Assembly (NCBI GenBank): GCA_008933705.1 | Contig: WBUN01000002.1 | Location: forward strand, 124,001 to 188,000 | DNA length: 64,000 bases | Source: Hyphomicrobiaceae bacterium | GTDB lineage: Bacteria; Pseudomonadota; Alphaproteobacteria; Rhizobiales; Hyphomicrobiaceae | Direction of reading: 5' to 3' | Shown here: in pieces, positions 46,421-55,210 of the stretch | How positions within the stretch are numbered: position 1 is the first letter of the stretch | How the letters are laid out: every line of letters begins with the position of its first letter | Translations under genes and position numbers: made by a program | The notes under the pieces: generated by a model | Database searches by the model: none | What the model saw: only the letters and a program-made list of their open reading frames with translations | What the model was told of the DNA's origin: nothing

Positions 46421-47629
46421 TCAGGACTTTTGGGCGAGGCGGCGCCAGGTGCGCAGGCGGCGCGCGGCCTCGGCCATCTCCTCCGTCGTGCCCGCATAGC
46501 AGAAGCGAACGTAGCGACGGCCGCGCTCGAAATCGAAATCGACGCCTGGCGTGGCCGCGATGCCGATATCCTGCAGCATCTCCTTGGTGAAGGCGACGCT
46601 GTCGGTGGTGAATTCGCTCACGTCCACGTAGAGATAGAAGGCGCCGTCGGCTGGAAGGATACGCTGCAGCCCGGCCTTGGGCAGTTCCTCGAGAAGGAGC
46701 GCCCGGTTCCGGGCATATACGTGCTTGTTGGCCTCCAACTCGTCGATCCCGTCGAAGGCTCCAAGCGCGGCAACCTGGGCTACGGTGGGCGGGGAGATAT
46801 ACAGATTCTGCGCCAGCCGCTCGATTGGCCGAACCAATGCTTCAGGCACGATCAGCCAGCCCACGCGCCAGCCCGTCATCGAGAAGTATTTCGAGAAGCT
46901 GTTGATGACGATGGCCTCGTCAGCGTAGGCGAGCGCCGTTTGCTCAGGCGGACCGTAAGCCAGGCCATGGTAAATTTCATCGGAGATGAACCAGATGTTG
47001 TGGCGGCGGGAGAAACTCGCAATCTGCGCAAGACGCGCCGCCTCGATCATCGTCCCGGTCGGGTTGGCGGGGCTGGCAATGACCAGGCCCGAAACCTGCT
47101 CGCACCTCACGACCTCATCGATCTGTTCCGGCGTCGGCATCCAGCGTGATGGGTCATCGGTGGGAAGGATCACCGGGATTTGCCCAAGCGTGGTGAGGAT
47201 GTGGCGGTAGCAAGGATAGCCGGGCGACGGCAGGGCGACCTTCGCGCCGACGTCGAACAGCGCAAGGAAGGCCAGCACGAATGCGGCCGAGGAGCCCGTC
47301 GTTACCACCACACGGTCCGGCGGCACGACGACGCCGTAACGCTCCTGGTAGTGGCGGGCGATCCGCTCGCGCAGAGCCGGCAGGCCAAGTGCGACGGTGT
47401 AGCCCAGCTTTTCCACATCGAGCGCCCGCTTGACCGCCTCCAATGCTGCCCGCGGTGCCGGCGTGCCGGGCTGGCCGACCTCCATGTGGATGACGTCGCC
47501 GCCCTGGGCCTGCCGGGCTGCTGCAGCCTGCATGACGTCCATGACGATGAAGGAGGGCACATCGCTGCGCTGCGACGCCCGCAGGGCGTTGCGAGCCGCG
47601 GCGCTCAGACTGTTGGACGGCTTATCCAT
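46421..47629 (-). CDS. Class I/II pyridoxal-phosphate aminotransferase
   Basis: A 402-residue fold-type I aminotransferase. It shows the substrate-side VGQPGTPAP, the PLP-binding TTGSSAAFVLA, SPANPTGTMI, SDEIYHGLAYG (Asp and Tyr contacts), and the Schiff-base Lys in NSFSKYFSMTGWRVGW. The C-terminal RFCYAG provides the carboxylate-binding Arg. ATG 47629 has GGAGGCG 4 nt upstream. It resembles the aspartate/aromatic aminotransferase subfamily, but the substrate is open. It is a single gene, divergent from the M48 protease gene. Confidence 0.9.
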   Translation of the reverse strand: MDKPSNSLSAAARNALRASQRSDVPSFIVMDVMQAAAARQAQGGDVIHMEVGQPGTPAPRAALEAVKRALDVEKLGYTVALGLPALRERIARHYQERYGVVVPPDRVVVTTGSSAAFVLAFLALFDVGAKVALPSPGYPCYRHILTTLGQIPVILPTDDPSRWMPTPEQIDEVVRCEQVSGLVIASPANPTGTMIEAARLAQIASFSRRHNIWFISDEIYHGLAYGPPEQTALAYADEAIVINSFSKYFSMTGWRVGWLIVPEALVRPIERLAQNLYISPPTVAQVAALGAFDGIDELEANKHVYARNRALLLEELPKAGLQRILPADGAFYLYVDVSEFTTDSVAFTKEMLQDIGIAATPGVDFDFERGRRYVRFCYAGTTEEMAEAARRLRTWRRLAQKS

Positions 47630-47932
47630 GTGTCGCCTCCGATCCCCGCGAGCCCTCAAACCGCCATGGTTGAGCCCTACCCGCGAAGATGTGATCGACA
47701 GTGCGCAATTCTCTGCCGCGGTAGCCTGCCCAAGCGAGTTGGCGTGTCGAAGGCCTGCGGCTTATAGTCGGGATGGCTCAGGTTGCCTAGGCCACGGGCC
47801 GCCGGCCCTACTATGCCAGTTGGCTGCAATATTATTACGGATCTCGAGTCCCGCACCGTGCACGCAAGCGCAGCTCACGAACGCAAGCCCTTGATCTGCG
47901 CCCGATGGATGCGCCCGTCGGGTGGCGGCGGC
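47630..47932. other. 303-bp intergenic region between divergent genes
   Basis: This lies between the aminotransferase and M48 protease genes. Its right part could be coding if the protease starts earlier (in-frame ATGs at 47813 and 47909). I see no hairpin, repeat or clear operator. Confidence 0.4.
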
Positions 47933-49315
47933 ATGGCTTGGCCGCGGAAGTGGCGCGCAGCGGCGATGGCAGGCATCTATGCCGTGTCGGTCTGCATCGC
48001 TTCCGTGTCCCCGGCGGTGGCACAAGGCATACCCCTCATCCGCGACACGGAGATCGAGAACCTCCTCAAGGACTACTCGCGGCCGATCTTCAGGGCGGCC
48101 GGGCTCGGGTCGCAGAACATCTCCATGCGCATCGTCCGGCACGAGAGCTTCAATGCGTTCGTTGTCGATGGCCGCAACGTGTTCATCAACTCCGGAACCC
48201 TCATGCAGGCCAAGACGCCCAACGAGGTGATCGGGGTCATTGCCCATGAGACGGGCCACATCAAAGGCGGACACCTCGCGGCGCTTCGGGCGCGCATTGC
48301 GCGCGACCAGACCAAGGCCCTGCTCCTGGCCATCCTCGGGATCGGCCTGATGGTCGGTGGCGCGATGTCCGGCGGCGATTCCGCACGTGAGATCGGGAGT
48401 GCGGGCAGCGGCGTGCTGACGGGCGGCAACGAGCTGATCATGCGCTCGCTGCTGAGCGAGCGCCGCGCCCAGGAATCCGCCGCCGACCAGGCCGGCTTGC
48501 GCTATCTGGAGGCAACGAAGCAGTCTGGCCGCGGCATGCTGGAGACGTTCGAGCGCTTCGCCCAGCAGGAGTTCTGGTCCGACAAGGATCTGGATCCCTT
48601 CGTGCGCAGCCATCCCGTGGCGGCCAATCGCCTTGCGCAACTACGCGAAAACGTTGCCAAGAGCCCCTATGCAGACCAGAAGGACCCGCCGCAGTTGCAG
48701 CTGCGGCACGACCTCGTGCGCGCGAAGATCTCGGGCTATCTCGAGCGCATGCAGACGGTGCTGAACCGCTATCCTGCCAGAGACAATAGCCTTCCCGCAC
48801 GCTATGCGCGTGCGATCGCCCGCAACTGCTCGGGCAAGTGCATCCAGGCAATGGGCGAGGTGGATGCCCTGATAAAGGACAGGCCGGACCATCCCTACTT
48901 CTGGGAGCTGAAAGGCAATCTCTACTACTGGGTCGGCCAGTACCAGGAGTCGATCCCGCATCTGCGCAAGGCGCTGCAGCTTGCCGGAGGCAATGAGCCG
49001 CTGATGCAGGCGGAGCTCGCCCAGTCGATGATCGCGACGGACAACATGGCGCTGGTGGACGAGGCGATAGCCCTGCTGCGCCGCTCGATGCTTGGTGACG
49101 AGTTCAACGCCATGGCCTACCACCAGCTGGCCAAGGCATTCTACAAGAAGCAGCAATTCGCGCAGTCGGAGCTTGCCGCCGCACAGGCCCATTTCATCGA
49201 GGGCAACGTCAAGCAGGCGCAGATCTTTGCCAAGCGCGCCATGGCCAAGCTGCCGCGCGGCTCGCCCGAGTGGATCCGCGCCGAGGATATCGTCAACTAC
49301 AAAGAACCGACCTGA
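47933..49315 (+). CDS. M48 family metalloprotease with TPR-like C-terminus (BepA-like)
   Basis: A 460-residue periplasmic protease. A signal peptide (cleavage after SPAVA) is followed by an M48 domain with HETGH (105-109) and the third ligand in ERRAQESAAD (E181). The C-terminal ~200 residues form TPR-like helical repeats (YFWELKGNLYYWVGQYQESIP). This architecture matches BepA/YfgC, which assists outer-membrane LPS transporter assembly and degrades stalled proteins. The start at 47933 places the signal peptide correctly; 47909 is an alternative. The DsbA-like gene follows 51 nt later. Confidence 0.9.
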   Translation: MAWPRKWRAAAMAGIYAVSVCIASVSPAVAQGIPLIRDTEIENLLKDYSRPIFRAAGLGSQNISMRIVRHESFNAFVVDGRNVFINSGTLMQAKTPNEVIGVIAHETGHIKGGHLAALRARIARDQTKALLLAILGIGLMVGGAMSGGDSAREIGSAGSGVLTGGNELIMRSLLSERRAQESAADQAGLRYLEATKQSGRGMLETFERFAQQEFWSDKDLDPFVRSHPVAANRLAQLRENVAKSPYADQKDPPQLQLRHDLVRAKISGYLERMQTVLNRYPARDNSLPARYARAIARNCSGKCIQAMGEVDALIKDRPDHPYFWELKGNLYYWVGQYQESIPHLRKALQLAGGNEPLMQAELAQSMIATDNMALVDEAIALLRRSMLGDEFNAMAYHQLAKAFYKKQQFAQSELAAAQAHFIEGNVKQAQIFAKRAMAKLPRGSPEWIRAEDIVNYKEPT

Positions 49316-49366
49316 CACGCGCCAGCGACAACGCGACAGGACGCACCTTCACTCACGGAGAACCCG

Positions 49367-50251
49367 ATGCCCGCCACACCCCTCGCCTCGCTGCTCGACG
49401 CGCTCACATCAAAGAAAGGCGCGCTGCTGCTGGCACCTGCAATCCTGCTGTTCGGAGCCACGCTCGCGGCAGGTCAAAATGCAGGACAACCTCCGATCGG
49501 CGCTGACAAGGCAACCTCTCAAGCGACCGCGGCGGCGCCTGCGTCCGACCGGCCCGTCGCCGGTGCATTCAGCGAGACGCAGCGCAAGCAGATCGAGGCC
49601 ATCATCAAGGACTATCTGGTGAACAACCCCGAGATCTTGTTGGAAGCCAACAACGCGCTCGAAGCCAAGATGGACAAGATTCAGGCCGAGCGCATGGCCG
49701 TTGCGCTCAAGGAGAATTCCTCCGAGCTGTTCCGCCCGCAGTCCTCGCCCATTGTCGGCAACGCCAAGGGCGATGTCACCCTGATCGAGTTCTTCGACTA
49801 CAACTGCGGCTATTGCAAAAAGGCCTTCTCGGATGTTGCCAAGGTTGTCGAGAAGGACAAGCAGCTCAAAGTCGTCCTGAAGGAATTTCCGATCCTGTCC
49901 AAAGGGTCCGAGGAAGCTGCTCGTGTCGCCCTGGCCGCCAAGCTGCAGGGCAAGTATTGGGAGTTTCATCGGGCCATGCTGGAAAGTCAGGGCCAGGCAA
50001 ACGAAGCTGCGGCCCTGCGCGTCGCCGAGAAGCTCGGCCTGGACATGAACAGGCTCAAGAAGGACATGGCATCGGCCGAGGTCAAGAAGGAAATCGACGA
50101 CACGCGCAAGCTCGCCACCAAGATGGGCATCCAAGGGACACCGCATTTCATCATTGGTGATCGCATCATCCCGGGTGCACCCGAGAACTTGAGCGAGCTC
50201 ATGAGCAAGAACATCGCGGAAGTGCGCAAGGAAGGCTGCAAGGTCTGCTGA
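49367..50251 (+). CDS. DsbA family thiol-disulfide oxidoreductase
   Basis: A 294-residue envelope protein. A hydrophobic N-terminal segment (19-36) acts as signal or anchor. A disordered Ala/Pro/Gln linker and a helical segment (68-125) precede a thioredoxin-fold domain with CGYC (C147, C150) and the cis-Pro loop GTPH (P259). The unusual C-terminus ends in CKVC (C291, C294), a second CxxC. The layout resembles Com1/ScsC-type proteins, which may oligomerise through the N-terminal helix. It is the first gene of the block leading to aroQ - accB - accC - aat, but 178 nt separate it from aroQ. Confidence 0.9.
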   Translation: MPATPLASLLDALTSKKGALLLAPAILLFGATLAAGQNAGQPPIGADKATSQATAAAPASDRPVAGAFSETQRKQIEAIIKDYLVNNPEILLEANNALEAKMDKIQAERMAVALKENSSELFRPQSSPIVGNAKGDVTLIEFFDYNCGYCKKAFSDVAKVVEKDKQLKVVLKEFPILSKGSEEAARVALAAKLQGKYWEFHRAMLESQGQANEAAALRVAEKLGLDMNRLKKDMASAEVKKEIDDTRKLATKMGIQGTPHFIIGDRIIPGAPENLSELMSKNIAEVRKEGCKVC

Positions 50252-50429
50252 GAAGAACCGCTACGGGCCCTTGTAAGCAACGGTACGTGAGCAAGCCGGA
50301 ACCAGCCTCTGGAGAACCTGGGGGCTCGGCCTTTCGCACCCCGGAGAAAGCTGGTAAAGGGGGCGGCTGGCTGAAAGCACAGGGCTTTCCCAGCACTTCC
50401 CGCATACAGCAACCCTCGGGCGCCGGGCC

Positions 50430-50888
50430 ATGCCCAAGCCGATCTTTGTGCTCAACGGACCGAATTTGAACCTGCTCGGCGTTCGCGAGCCGACCGTGTA
50501 TGGCAGCGAGACGCTGGACGACGTCCGGCTCCGGACGGAAGCGCGCGCCCGCACAATGGGGCTGGCGGTCGATTTCAGGCAAACGAATTCTGAAGGCGAG
50601 CTCGTAGGCTGGATACAGGAGGCCAGGGAAAAAGCCGACGGCATCATCCTCAATGCAGGCGCCTATACCCACACTTCAGTCGCCATTCTCGATGCCCTCT
50701 CGGCTGCGGAGCGGCCCGTCATCGAGCTGCACCTCTCCAACGTGTTCCGGCGCGAGGCATTCCGCCACCATTCGTATGTGTCTCCTGCCGCACAGGGGCT
50801 GATCTGCGGGTTCGGGCCGAAGGGCTATGAGATCGCCGTCGAGGCGATGGCTGATCTGCTGGCCAAAGGGGCAAGCAAGGCCACCTAG
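50430..50888 (+). CDS. aroQ: 3-dehydroquinate dehydratase, type II
   Basis: A 152-residue enzyme catalysing the third step of the shikimate pathway. The N-terminal [18 protein letters not shown] contains the catalytic Tyr (Y24); N75 ([10 protein letters not shown]), H101 (ELHLSN) and R112 complete the type II site. It forms a cytosolic dodecamer in known members. The length is normal. accB starts 32 nt downstream, and the aroQ - accB - accC order is conserved in alphaproteobacteria. Confidence 0.97.
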   Translation: MPKPIFVLNGPNLNLLGVREPTVYGSETLDDVRLRTEARARTMGLAVDFRQTNSEGELVGWIQEAREKADGIILNAGAYTHTSVAILDALSAAERPVIELHLSNVFRREAFRHHSYVSPAAQGLICGFGPKGYEIAVEAMADLLAKGASKAT

Positions 50889-50920
50889 AATTGACACGCA
50901 AAACGGGACCAACGCAGCGC

Positions 50921-51403
50921 ATGGCAAAGGACGTGAAAGGCAAGGGCAGCGCCGAGCAAGGCCTGATCCGCGAGCTGGCCGAGCTGCTCGACGAAACGGG
51001 ATTGAGCGAGATCGAGGTTGAGCGCGAAGGCCTGCGGGTGCGCGTCGCCCGCCGCATCGAGACGATCGCCTATGCCGCTGCGCCGGCGCCCTCCACCCCC
51101 CAGCCGGCGGCGGCCACACCGTCACCGGCGCCCGCGCAGAAAGCCGCTCCCGATGATCCCGCCAAGCACCCCGGCTGCGTCAAGTCGCCGATGGTCGGCA
51201 CGGCCTATCTTGCGCCCGAGCCCGGCGCTCCCCCGTTCGTCGACGTGGGAACGCGGGTTGCACAAGGCCAGACGATCATGATCATCGAGGCAATGAAGAC
51301 GATGAACCACATCCCCGCCACCAAGGCCGGGACGGTAACCGCGATCCTCGTCACGAACGGCCAGCCCGTTGAGTTCGGCGAACCGCTCGCCATCATCGAA
51401 TAG
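50921..51403 (+). CDS. accB: Biotin carboxyl carrier protein of acetyl-CoA carboxylase
   Basis: A 160-residue subunit that carries biotin between the carboxylase and transferase sites for malonyl-CoA formation. The N-terminal ~48 residues ([20 protein letters not shown]) bind AccC. An Ala/Pro linker (52-80) leads to the biotinyl domain, with biotin Lys K126 in EAMKTMN. ATG 50921 is preferred; an in-frame TTG at 50891, 2 nt after aroQ, is also open. accC begins 42 nt later. Confidence 0.96.
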   Translation: MAKDVKGKGSAEQGLIRELAELLDETGLSEIEVEREGLRVRVARRIETIAYAAAPAPSTPQPAAATPSPAPAQKAAPDDPAKHPGCVKSPMVGTAYLAPEPGAPPFVDVGTRVAQGQTIMIIEAMKTMNHIPATKAGTVTAILVTNGQPVEFGEPLAIIE

Positions 51404-51445
51404 CGCTCCCGAGCGCCAGCAAATTACCGGAGCCGGCTCGATCCG

Positions 51446-52786
51446 ATGTTCGACAAGGTTTTGATCGCCAACCGCGGCGAGATCGCGCTCAGAATCCAAC
51501 GTGCCTGCAGAGAGATCGGCATCGCCACCGTTGCCGTGCATTCGACGGCGGATGCCGACGCCATGCACGTGCGGCTCGCCGACGAGAGCGTATGCATCGG
51601 TCCGCCGCCGGCGGCGGAGAGCTATCTCAACATACCGCGCCTGCTGGCTGCCTGCGAGATTACCGGCGCAGACGCGATACATCCCGGCTACGGCTTCCTC
51701 TCGGAGAATGCCCGCTTCGCCGAGATCCTGGAGGAGCACGGCATAACCTTCATCGGCCCCACGTCCGAGCACATCCGCGTCATGGGCGACAAGATCGAGG
51801 CCAAGGAGACGGCCAAGCGCCTGGGCATCCCGGTCGTGCCCGGCTCGGACGGAGCAATCACCAACGAGGCCCAGGCACAACGGGTCGCCAAGCAGATGGG
51901 CTTTCCCGTGCTGGTCAAGGCGGCTGCGGGCGGTGGCGGGCGCGGCATGAAGGTGGCGCGCTCGGCGGAAGAGCTCGACATCGCTATCAAGACCGCCCGC
52001 TCCGAGGCCAAGGCCGCATTCGGCGACGACAGCGTGTATCTCGAGAAGTACCTGTCCAAGCCGCGCCATATCGAGATCCAGGTGTTCGGCGACGGCAAAG
52101 GCAACGCCATCCATCTGGGCGAGCGCGACTGCTCGCTGCAGCGCCGCCATCAGAAGGTGTGGGAGGAGGCCCCCTCGCCGGCTCTCAATGCCGAGCAGCG
52201 CAAGTCGATCGGCAGCACCGTCGCCAGAGCCATGCAAAAGCTGAAATATCGCGGGGCCGGCACGGTCGAGTTCCTTTACGAGGACGGCGAGTTCTTCTTC
52301 ATCGAGATGAACACGCGGCTGCAGGTGGAGCACCCGGTGACCGAGATGATCACCGGCCTCGATCTTGTCATCGAGCAGATCAGGATTGCTTCAGGCGCGC
52401 CGCTGAGCTTGACGCAGGACGAGGTTACCCTTTCGGGCCACGCCATCGAGTGCCGCATCAATGCGGAAAACGCCAGGACCTTCATGCCGTCGCCTGGGAC
52501 GATCACCTACTGGCACCCCCCCGGAGGGCTCGGCGTGCGCGTCGACAGCGGCGTCTACCAGGGCTACCGCATCCCCCCCTTCTACGACAGCCTGATCGGC
52601 AAGCTCATCGTGCACGGCAAGAATCGCAACGAGTGCCTGATGCGGCTGAAGCGATGCCTTTCGGAGTTCGTCATCGACGGTATAGAGACGACCATTCCCC
52701 TGTTTGTCGATCTGGTGCAGCAGCCGGACATCGCCAACGGCATCTACGATATTCACTGGCTGGAAAAATTCCTGCAAAAACCATAA
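51446..52786 (+). CDS. accC: Biotin carboxylase subunit of acetyl-CoA carboxylase
   Basis: A 446-residue ATP-grasp enzyme that carboxylates biotin on AccB using bicarbonate and ATP. It shows [10 protein letters not shown] at the N-terminus, [11 protein letters not shown] (79-89), the glycine-rich ATP loop [11 protein letters not shown] (159-169), [12 protein letters not shown], and the metal-site [14 protein letters not shown]. The length is standard. It is co-directional with accB and aat; the accA and accD genes are outside the window. Confidence 0.98.
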   Translation: MFDKVLIANRGEIALRIQRACREIGIATVAVHSTADADAMHVRLADESVCIGPPPAAESYLNIPRLLAACEITGADAIHPGYGFLSENARFAEILEEHGITFIGPTSEHIRVMGDKIEAKETAKRLGIPVVPGSDGAITNEAQAQRVAKQMGFPVLVKAAAGGGGRGMKVARSAEELDIAIKTARSEAKAAFGDDSVYLEKYLSKPRHIEIQVFGDGKGNAIHLGERDCSLQRRHQKVWEEAPSPALNAEQRKSIGSTVARAMQKLKYRGAGTVEFLYEDGEFFFIEMNTRLQVEHPVTEMITGLDLVIEQIRIASGAPLSLTQDEVTLSGHAIECRINAENARTFMPSPGTITYWHPPGGLGVRVDSGVYQGYRIPPFYDSLIGKLIVHGKNRNECLMRLKRCLSEFVIDGIETTIPLFVDLVQQPDIANGIYDIHWLEKFLQKP

Positions 52787-52834
52787 TTGGTTGAAAGGAG
52801 TGAAGTCGGAGCGGTCTCCGGCCAAGAGTGCTCA

Positions 52835-53521
52835 ATGGCGTCGCGCGACGACATCGTTATCGAGATTACGCCGCAGGTCCTGTTGAAGGCCTACACGTGC
52901 GGCATCTTCCCCATGGCGGAAAGCGCTGAGGACCCGGCGCTCTATTGGATCGAGCCCCAGCAGCGCGGTATCCTGCTGCTCGATCAGATCCACGTGCCGA
53001 AGCGGCTTGCCCGCACCATCCGCCAACAGGCGTTCGAGATCCGCGTCGACACCAATTTCGAAGGCGTCATCGAGGGCTGCGCCGCATCGCGGCCGGGCCG
53101 GCGCACAACTTGGATAAACTCCAAGATCCGCGGCCTCTATCGCGATCTGTATCGTACCGGGTATTGCCACACGGTCGAAACCTGGCGTGACGGGCGGCTG
53201 GTCGGCGGCCTGTACGGCGTGGCGCTGGCCGGCGCGTTCTTTGGCGAAAGCATGTTCTCGACAGAGCGCGACGCGAGCAAGGTCGCTCTTGTCTATCTGA
53301 GCGCGCGGCTGATCCGCGGCGGCTTCTCGCTGCTCGATACCCAGTTCGTAACCGACCATCTGCGCCAGTTCGGCACCGTCGAGATTGATCGCGCCGAGTT
53401 TCACAAGCTGCTCGAGCGGGCGCTGGCCCACGATGCCGACTTCCTGGCGTTGCCGCGAAGTGCAAGCCCTGAGCTTATCCTAAACATCATCCAGGGCCGG
53501 GGCAGCCGCCAGGCCCGCTGA
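52835..53521 (+). CDS. aat: Leucyl/phenylalanyl-tRNA-protein transferase
   Basis: A 228-residue GNAT-fold enzyme that adds Leu or Phe to N-terminal Lys or Arg of proteins, making them ClpAP targets in the N-degron pathway. It has [22 protein letters not shown], the substrate-site [18 protein letters not shown] and SLLDTQF. ATG 52835 is used because homology begins there; the frame is open back to a TTG at 52787. It ends 12 nt from the convergent DUF2155 gene. Confidence 0.96.
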   Translation: MASRDDIVIEITPQVLLKAYTCGIFPMAESAEDPALYWIEPQQRGILLLDQIHVPKRLARTIRQQAFEIRVDTNFEGVIEGCAASRPGRRTTWINSKIRGLYRDLYRTGYCHTVETWRDGRLVGGLYGVALAGAFFGESMFSTERDASKVALVYLSARLIRGGFSLLDTQFVTDHLRQFGTVEIDRAEFHKLLERALAHDADFLALPRSASPELILNIIQGRGSRQAR

Positions 53522-53533
53522 TATCCGCCGGCT

Positions 53534-54070
53534 TCAGCGCGGCACCCGGCGACGCCGCGGCTGCTCGGTGGGGGCAGGCCCGGTCTGGGACGGCGGACTT
53601 GCCGTCGGAGTCGTCCCTTGCTGCTGCGGCCGCGGCCCGGCCGACGTGCGCGCTGGGCTGTTGCACTCCGTCAGCCACACGTCGAACACCGGATGCTCGA
53701 CGGCGTTGAGGCCGGGGCTGTCCGCAAACATCCAGCCGGAAAAGATGCGCTTCTGCTTGCCATCGAGCAGCATCTCCTCGACCTCGACGAAGCTCGAGGT
53801 CTTGGGCGGTTCGGTGGGCGCGCGCGAATAGCAGACGCGGGGCGTAACCTTGAGGGCGCCGAATGTGGCCGTCTGGTTGAGCGGCACCTCAAGGCGGGAA
53901 ATCTTGGCCGTCACCTTGTCAAGCGCAGCAAAGACGGCGACCGCGTTCTCGATACGCTGTGCAAAGACCGGTGCGGCAAACATCGAGGCAAACGCGCACA
54001 CCACACCGGCACCGGCCAGCGACCGATACCCTGCCTGGGCTGTGCAGCGCCGGTCGCTCGTGTGCGCCAT
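53534..54070 (-). CDS. DUF2155 domain protein, secreted
   Basis: A 178-residue protein with a signal peptide (hydrophobic ~20-36, cleavage after PVFAQ). The DUF2155 domain at about 42-140 includes VAVFAALDKVTAKISRLEV, the paired Cys region RVCYSRAP, IFSGWMFADSPGL and VFDVWLTEC. The C-terminus is a disordered Pro/Gln/Thr/Arg tail. The family is confined mostly to alphaproteobacteria, sits next to aat and the NDUFA12 gene, and has no assigned function. ATG 54070 gives the cleanest signal peptide. Confidence 0.88.
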   Translation of the reverse strand: MAHTSDRRCTAQAGYRSLAGAGVVCAFASMFAAPVFAQRIENAVAVFAALDKVTAKISRLEVPLNQTATFGALKVTPRVCYSRAPTEPPKTSSFVEVEEMLLDGKQKRIFSGWMFADSPGLNAVEHPVFDVWLTECNSPARTSAGPRPQQQGTTPTASPPSQTGPAPTEQPRRRRVPR

Positions 54071-54165
54071 GGTTGGTGTGCAATCGTCTTGCGCGTTGGT
54101 GCCGATGTCAGAAAAGGAGCGAAAATGTTGGCGCAAACGTGACGCCAGCACCCGTCCTTAACGGG

Positions 54166-54564
54166 TCAGCGCGGCTGCCAGGGCTTGTAGTCTCCCGTCG
54201 CCTTGGGGCGATGACCGCTGCTGAGAATGCTTCCCGACGGGCGCAAAGCTTCGGCCGTGCCGGTCATGTTCATGCGATGCGGCTTCTGCCACGGGCGCGG
54301 CGTGTACTGATCCTCGGTCGGAGGCGTGTCGACGGTGAAATGCAGCCAGCCGTGCCACTCTGGCGACACCTGCGACGCCTCCGCCATATTCCTATAGATC
54401 ACCCAGCGGCGGGGGACGCCAAGCGGACCAACCCCCTTGCTCTGCACATAGTAGCGGTTGCCGGCAGCGTCGGTGCCGACAAGCTTGCCGCGCAGCGCGG
54501 TATAGAGTCGGTTCGACCAAGTGTTGCCACCCCACCAACTGAAGATCTCGCTGAGAATGCCCAT
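54166..54564 (-). CDS. NADH:ubiquinone oxidoreductase accessory subunit NDUFA12 (B17.2) family
   Basis: A 132-residue homologue of the mitochondrial complex I 17.2-kDa subunit, found also in alphaproteobacterial complex I. It shows the family pattern NRYYVQSKG, RRWVIY, PPEWHGWLH-like SPEWHGWLHFTVD and a Pro-rich HRMNMTGT stretch. ATG 54564 (MGILSEIFSWWGG) is chosen; upstream codons lack homology. The main nuo operon is elsewhere. It lies 95 nt upstream of DUF2155 on the same strand, so both may share a transcript. Confidence 0.93.
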   Translation of the reverse strand: MGILSEIFSWWGGNTWSNRLYTALRGKLVGTDAAGNRYYVQSKGVGPLGVPRRWVIYRNMAEASQVSPEWHGWLHFTVDTPPTEDQYTPRPWQKPHRMNMTGTAEALRPSGSILSSGHRPKATGDYKPWQPR

Positions 54565-55210
54565 GCGTGCGGTTTCTCCGGGCTCACGACTTCCGGGCTT
54601 ATGGCACTCGTACGAATTGATGTCCATGCCGCCACCCGCCGCGGCAGAACTGCAACACAAGCGTTGCTGGAATCGCAGTAGCCTCGCTGCGCATCGCTTT
54701 CGCTTGCTCATTTTCAAGTCTTGACACGGTCAGCCGATAGGCCATGTCAGCCTGTTATTTCGTAGCCATGCGGCTTTCCTTCTGATTCGCCCACAGGTTC
54801 TGCCCATATTTGAGCGACCATCTACATCTAGTAGCGGGTTTGACCTACCACCCACAAGACCTCGTGACGACTGCCTACGAATCGTCATAGTTTGGTTTTG
54901 CGGACGACGGCCAGCCGGCTGTTTCGTCGCCACCTGAAAGATAGCCGCGCTGCCAGCGAATTCGCGTCCAAGCCTGGCAAGCGCTGATGCGAGGCGAGGG
55001 GGAAGAGCTTCGTCGCGCGGCATAGTGTTGCGTCTCGGCCTTGTGTGTGTTTCCGCCCGCCCGGGCACATCTATCCAGGATGTTTCTCGGGGCTGGTGGG
55101 CTGCGTGTCCCGACATCGGCGGGAAGTGGCGTTTGCGTGGGGATGATCAGAGCACAAACGAATCGCGCCGCCCGGAGGCGTGCGCGGCCAGCTTCAAGTG
55201 GGGGCAAGAA
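54565..55210. other. 646-bp intergenic region upstream of nrdJ
   Basis: This lies between the divergent NDUFA12 and nrdJ genes. It holds the imperfect palindrome at 54822-54834. I found no B12 box or cobalamin riboswitch core, no RNA gene and no believable small frame. Confidence 0.4.
54822..54834. promoter_or_regulatory. Palindrome CTAC-N5-GTAG upstream of nrdJ
   Basis: A 13-bp dyad (CTACATCTAGTAG) lies about 375 bp before nrdJ. It has some likeness to NrdR boxes, but a second box at the usual spacing is not evident. Confidence 0.2.

Noticed and set aside
54565-55210. Cobalamin riboswitch upstream of nrdJ
   Set aside because: No B12 box or recognisable core. A covariance-model search would settle this.
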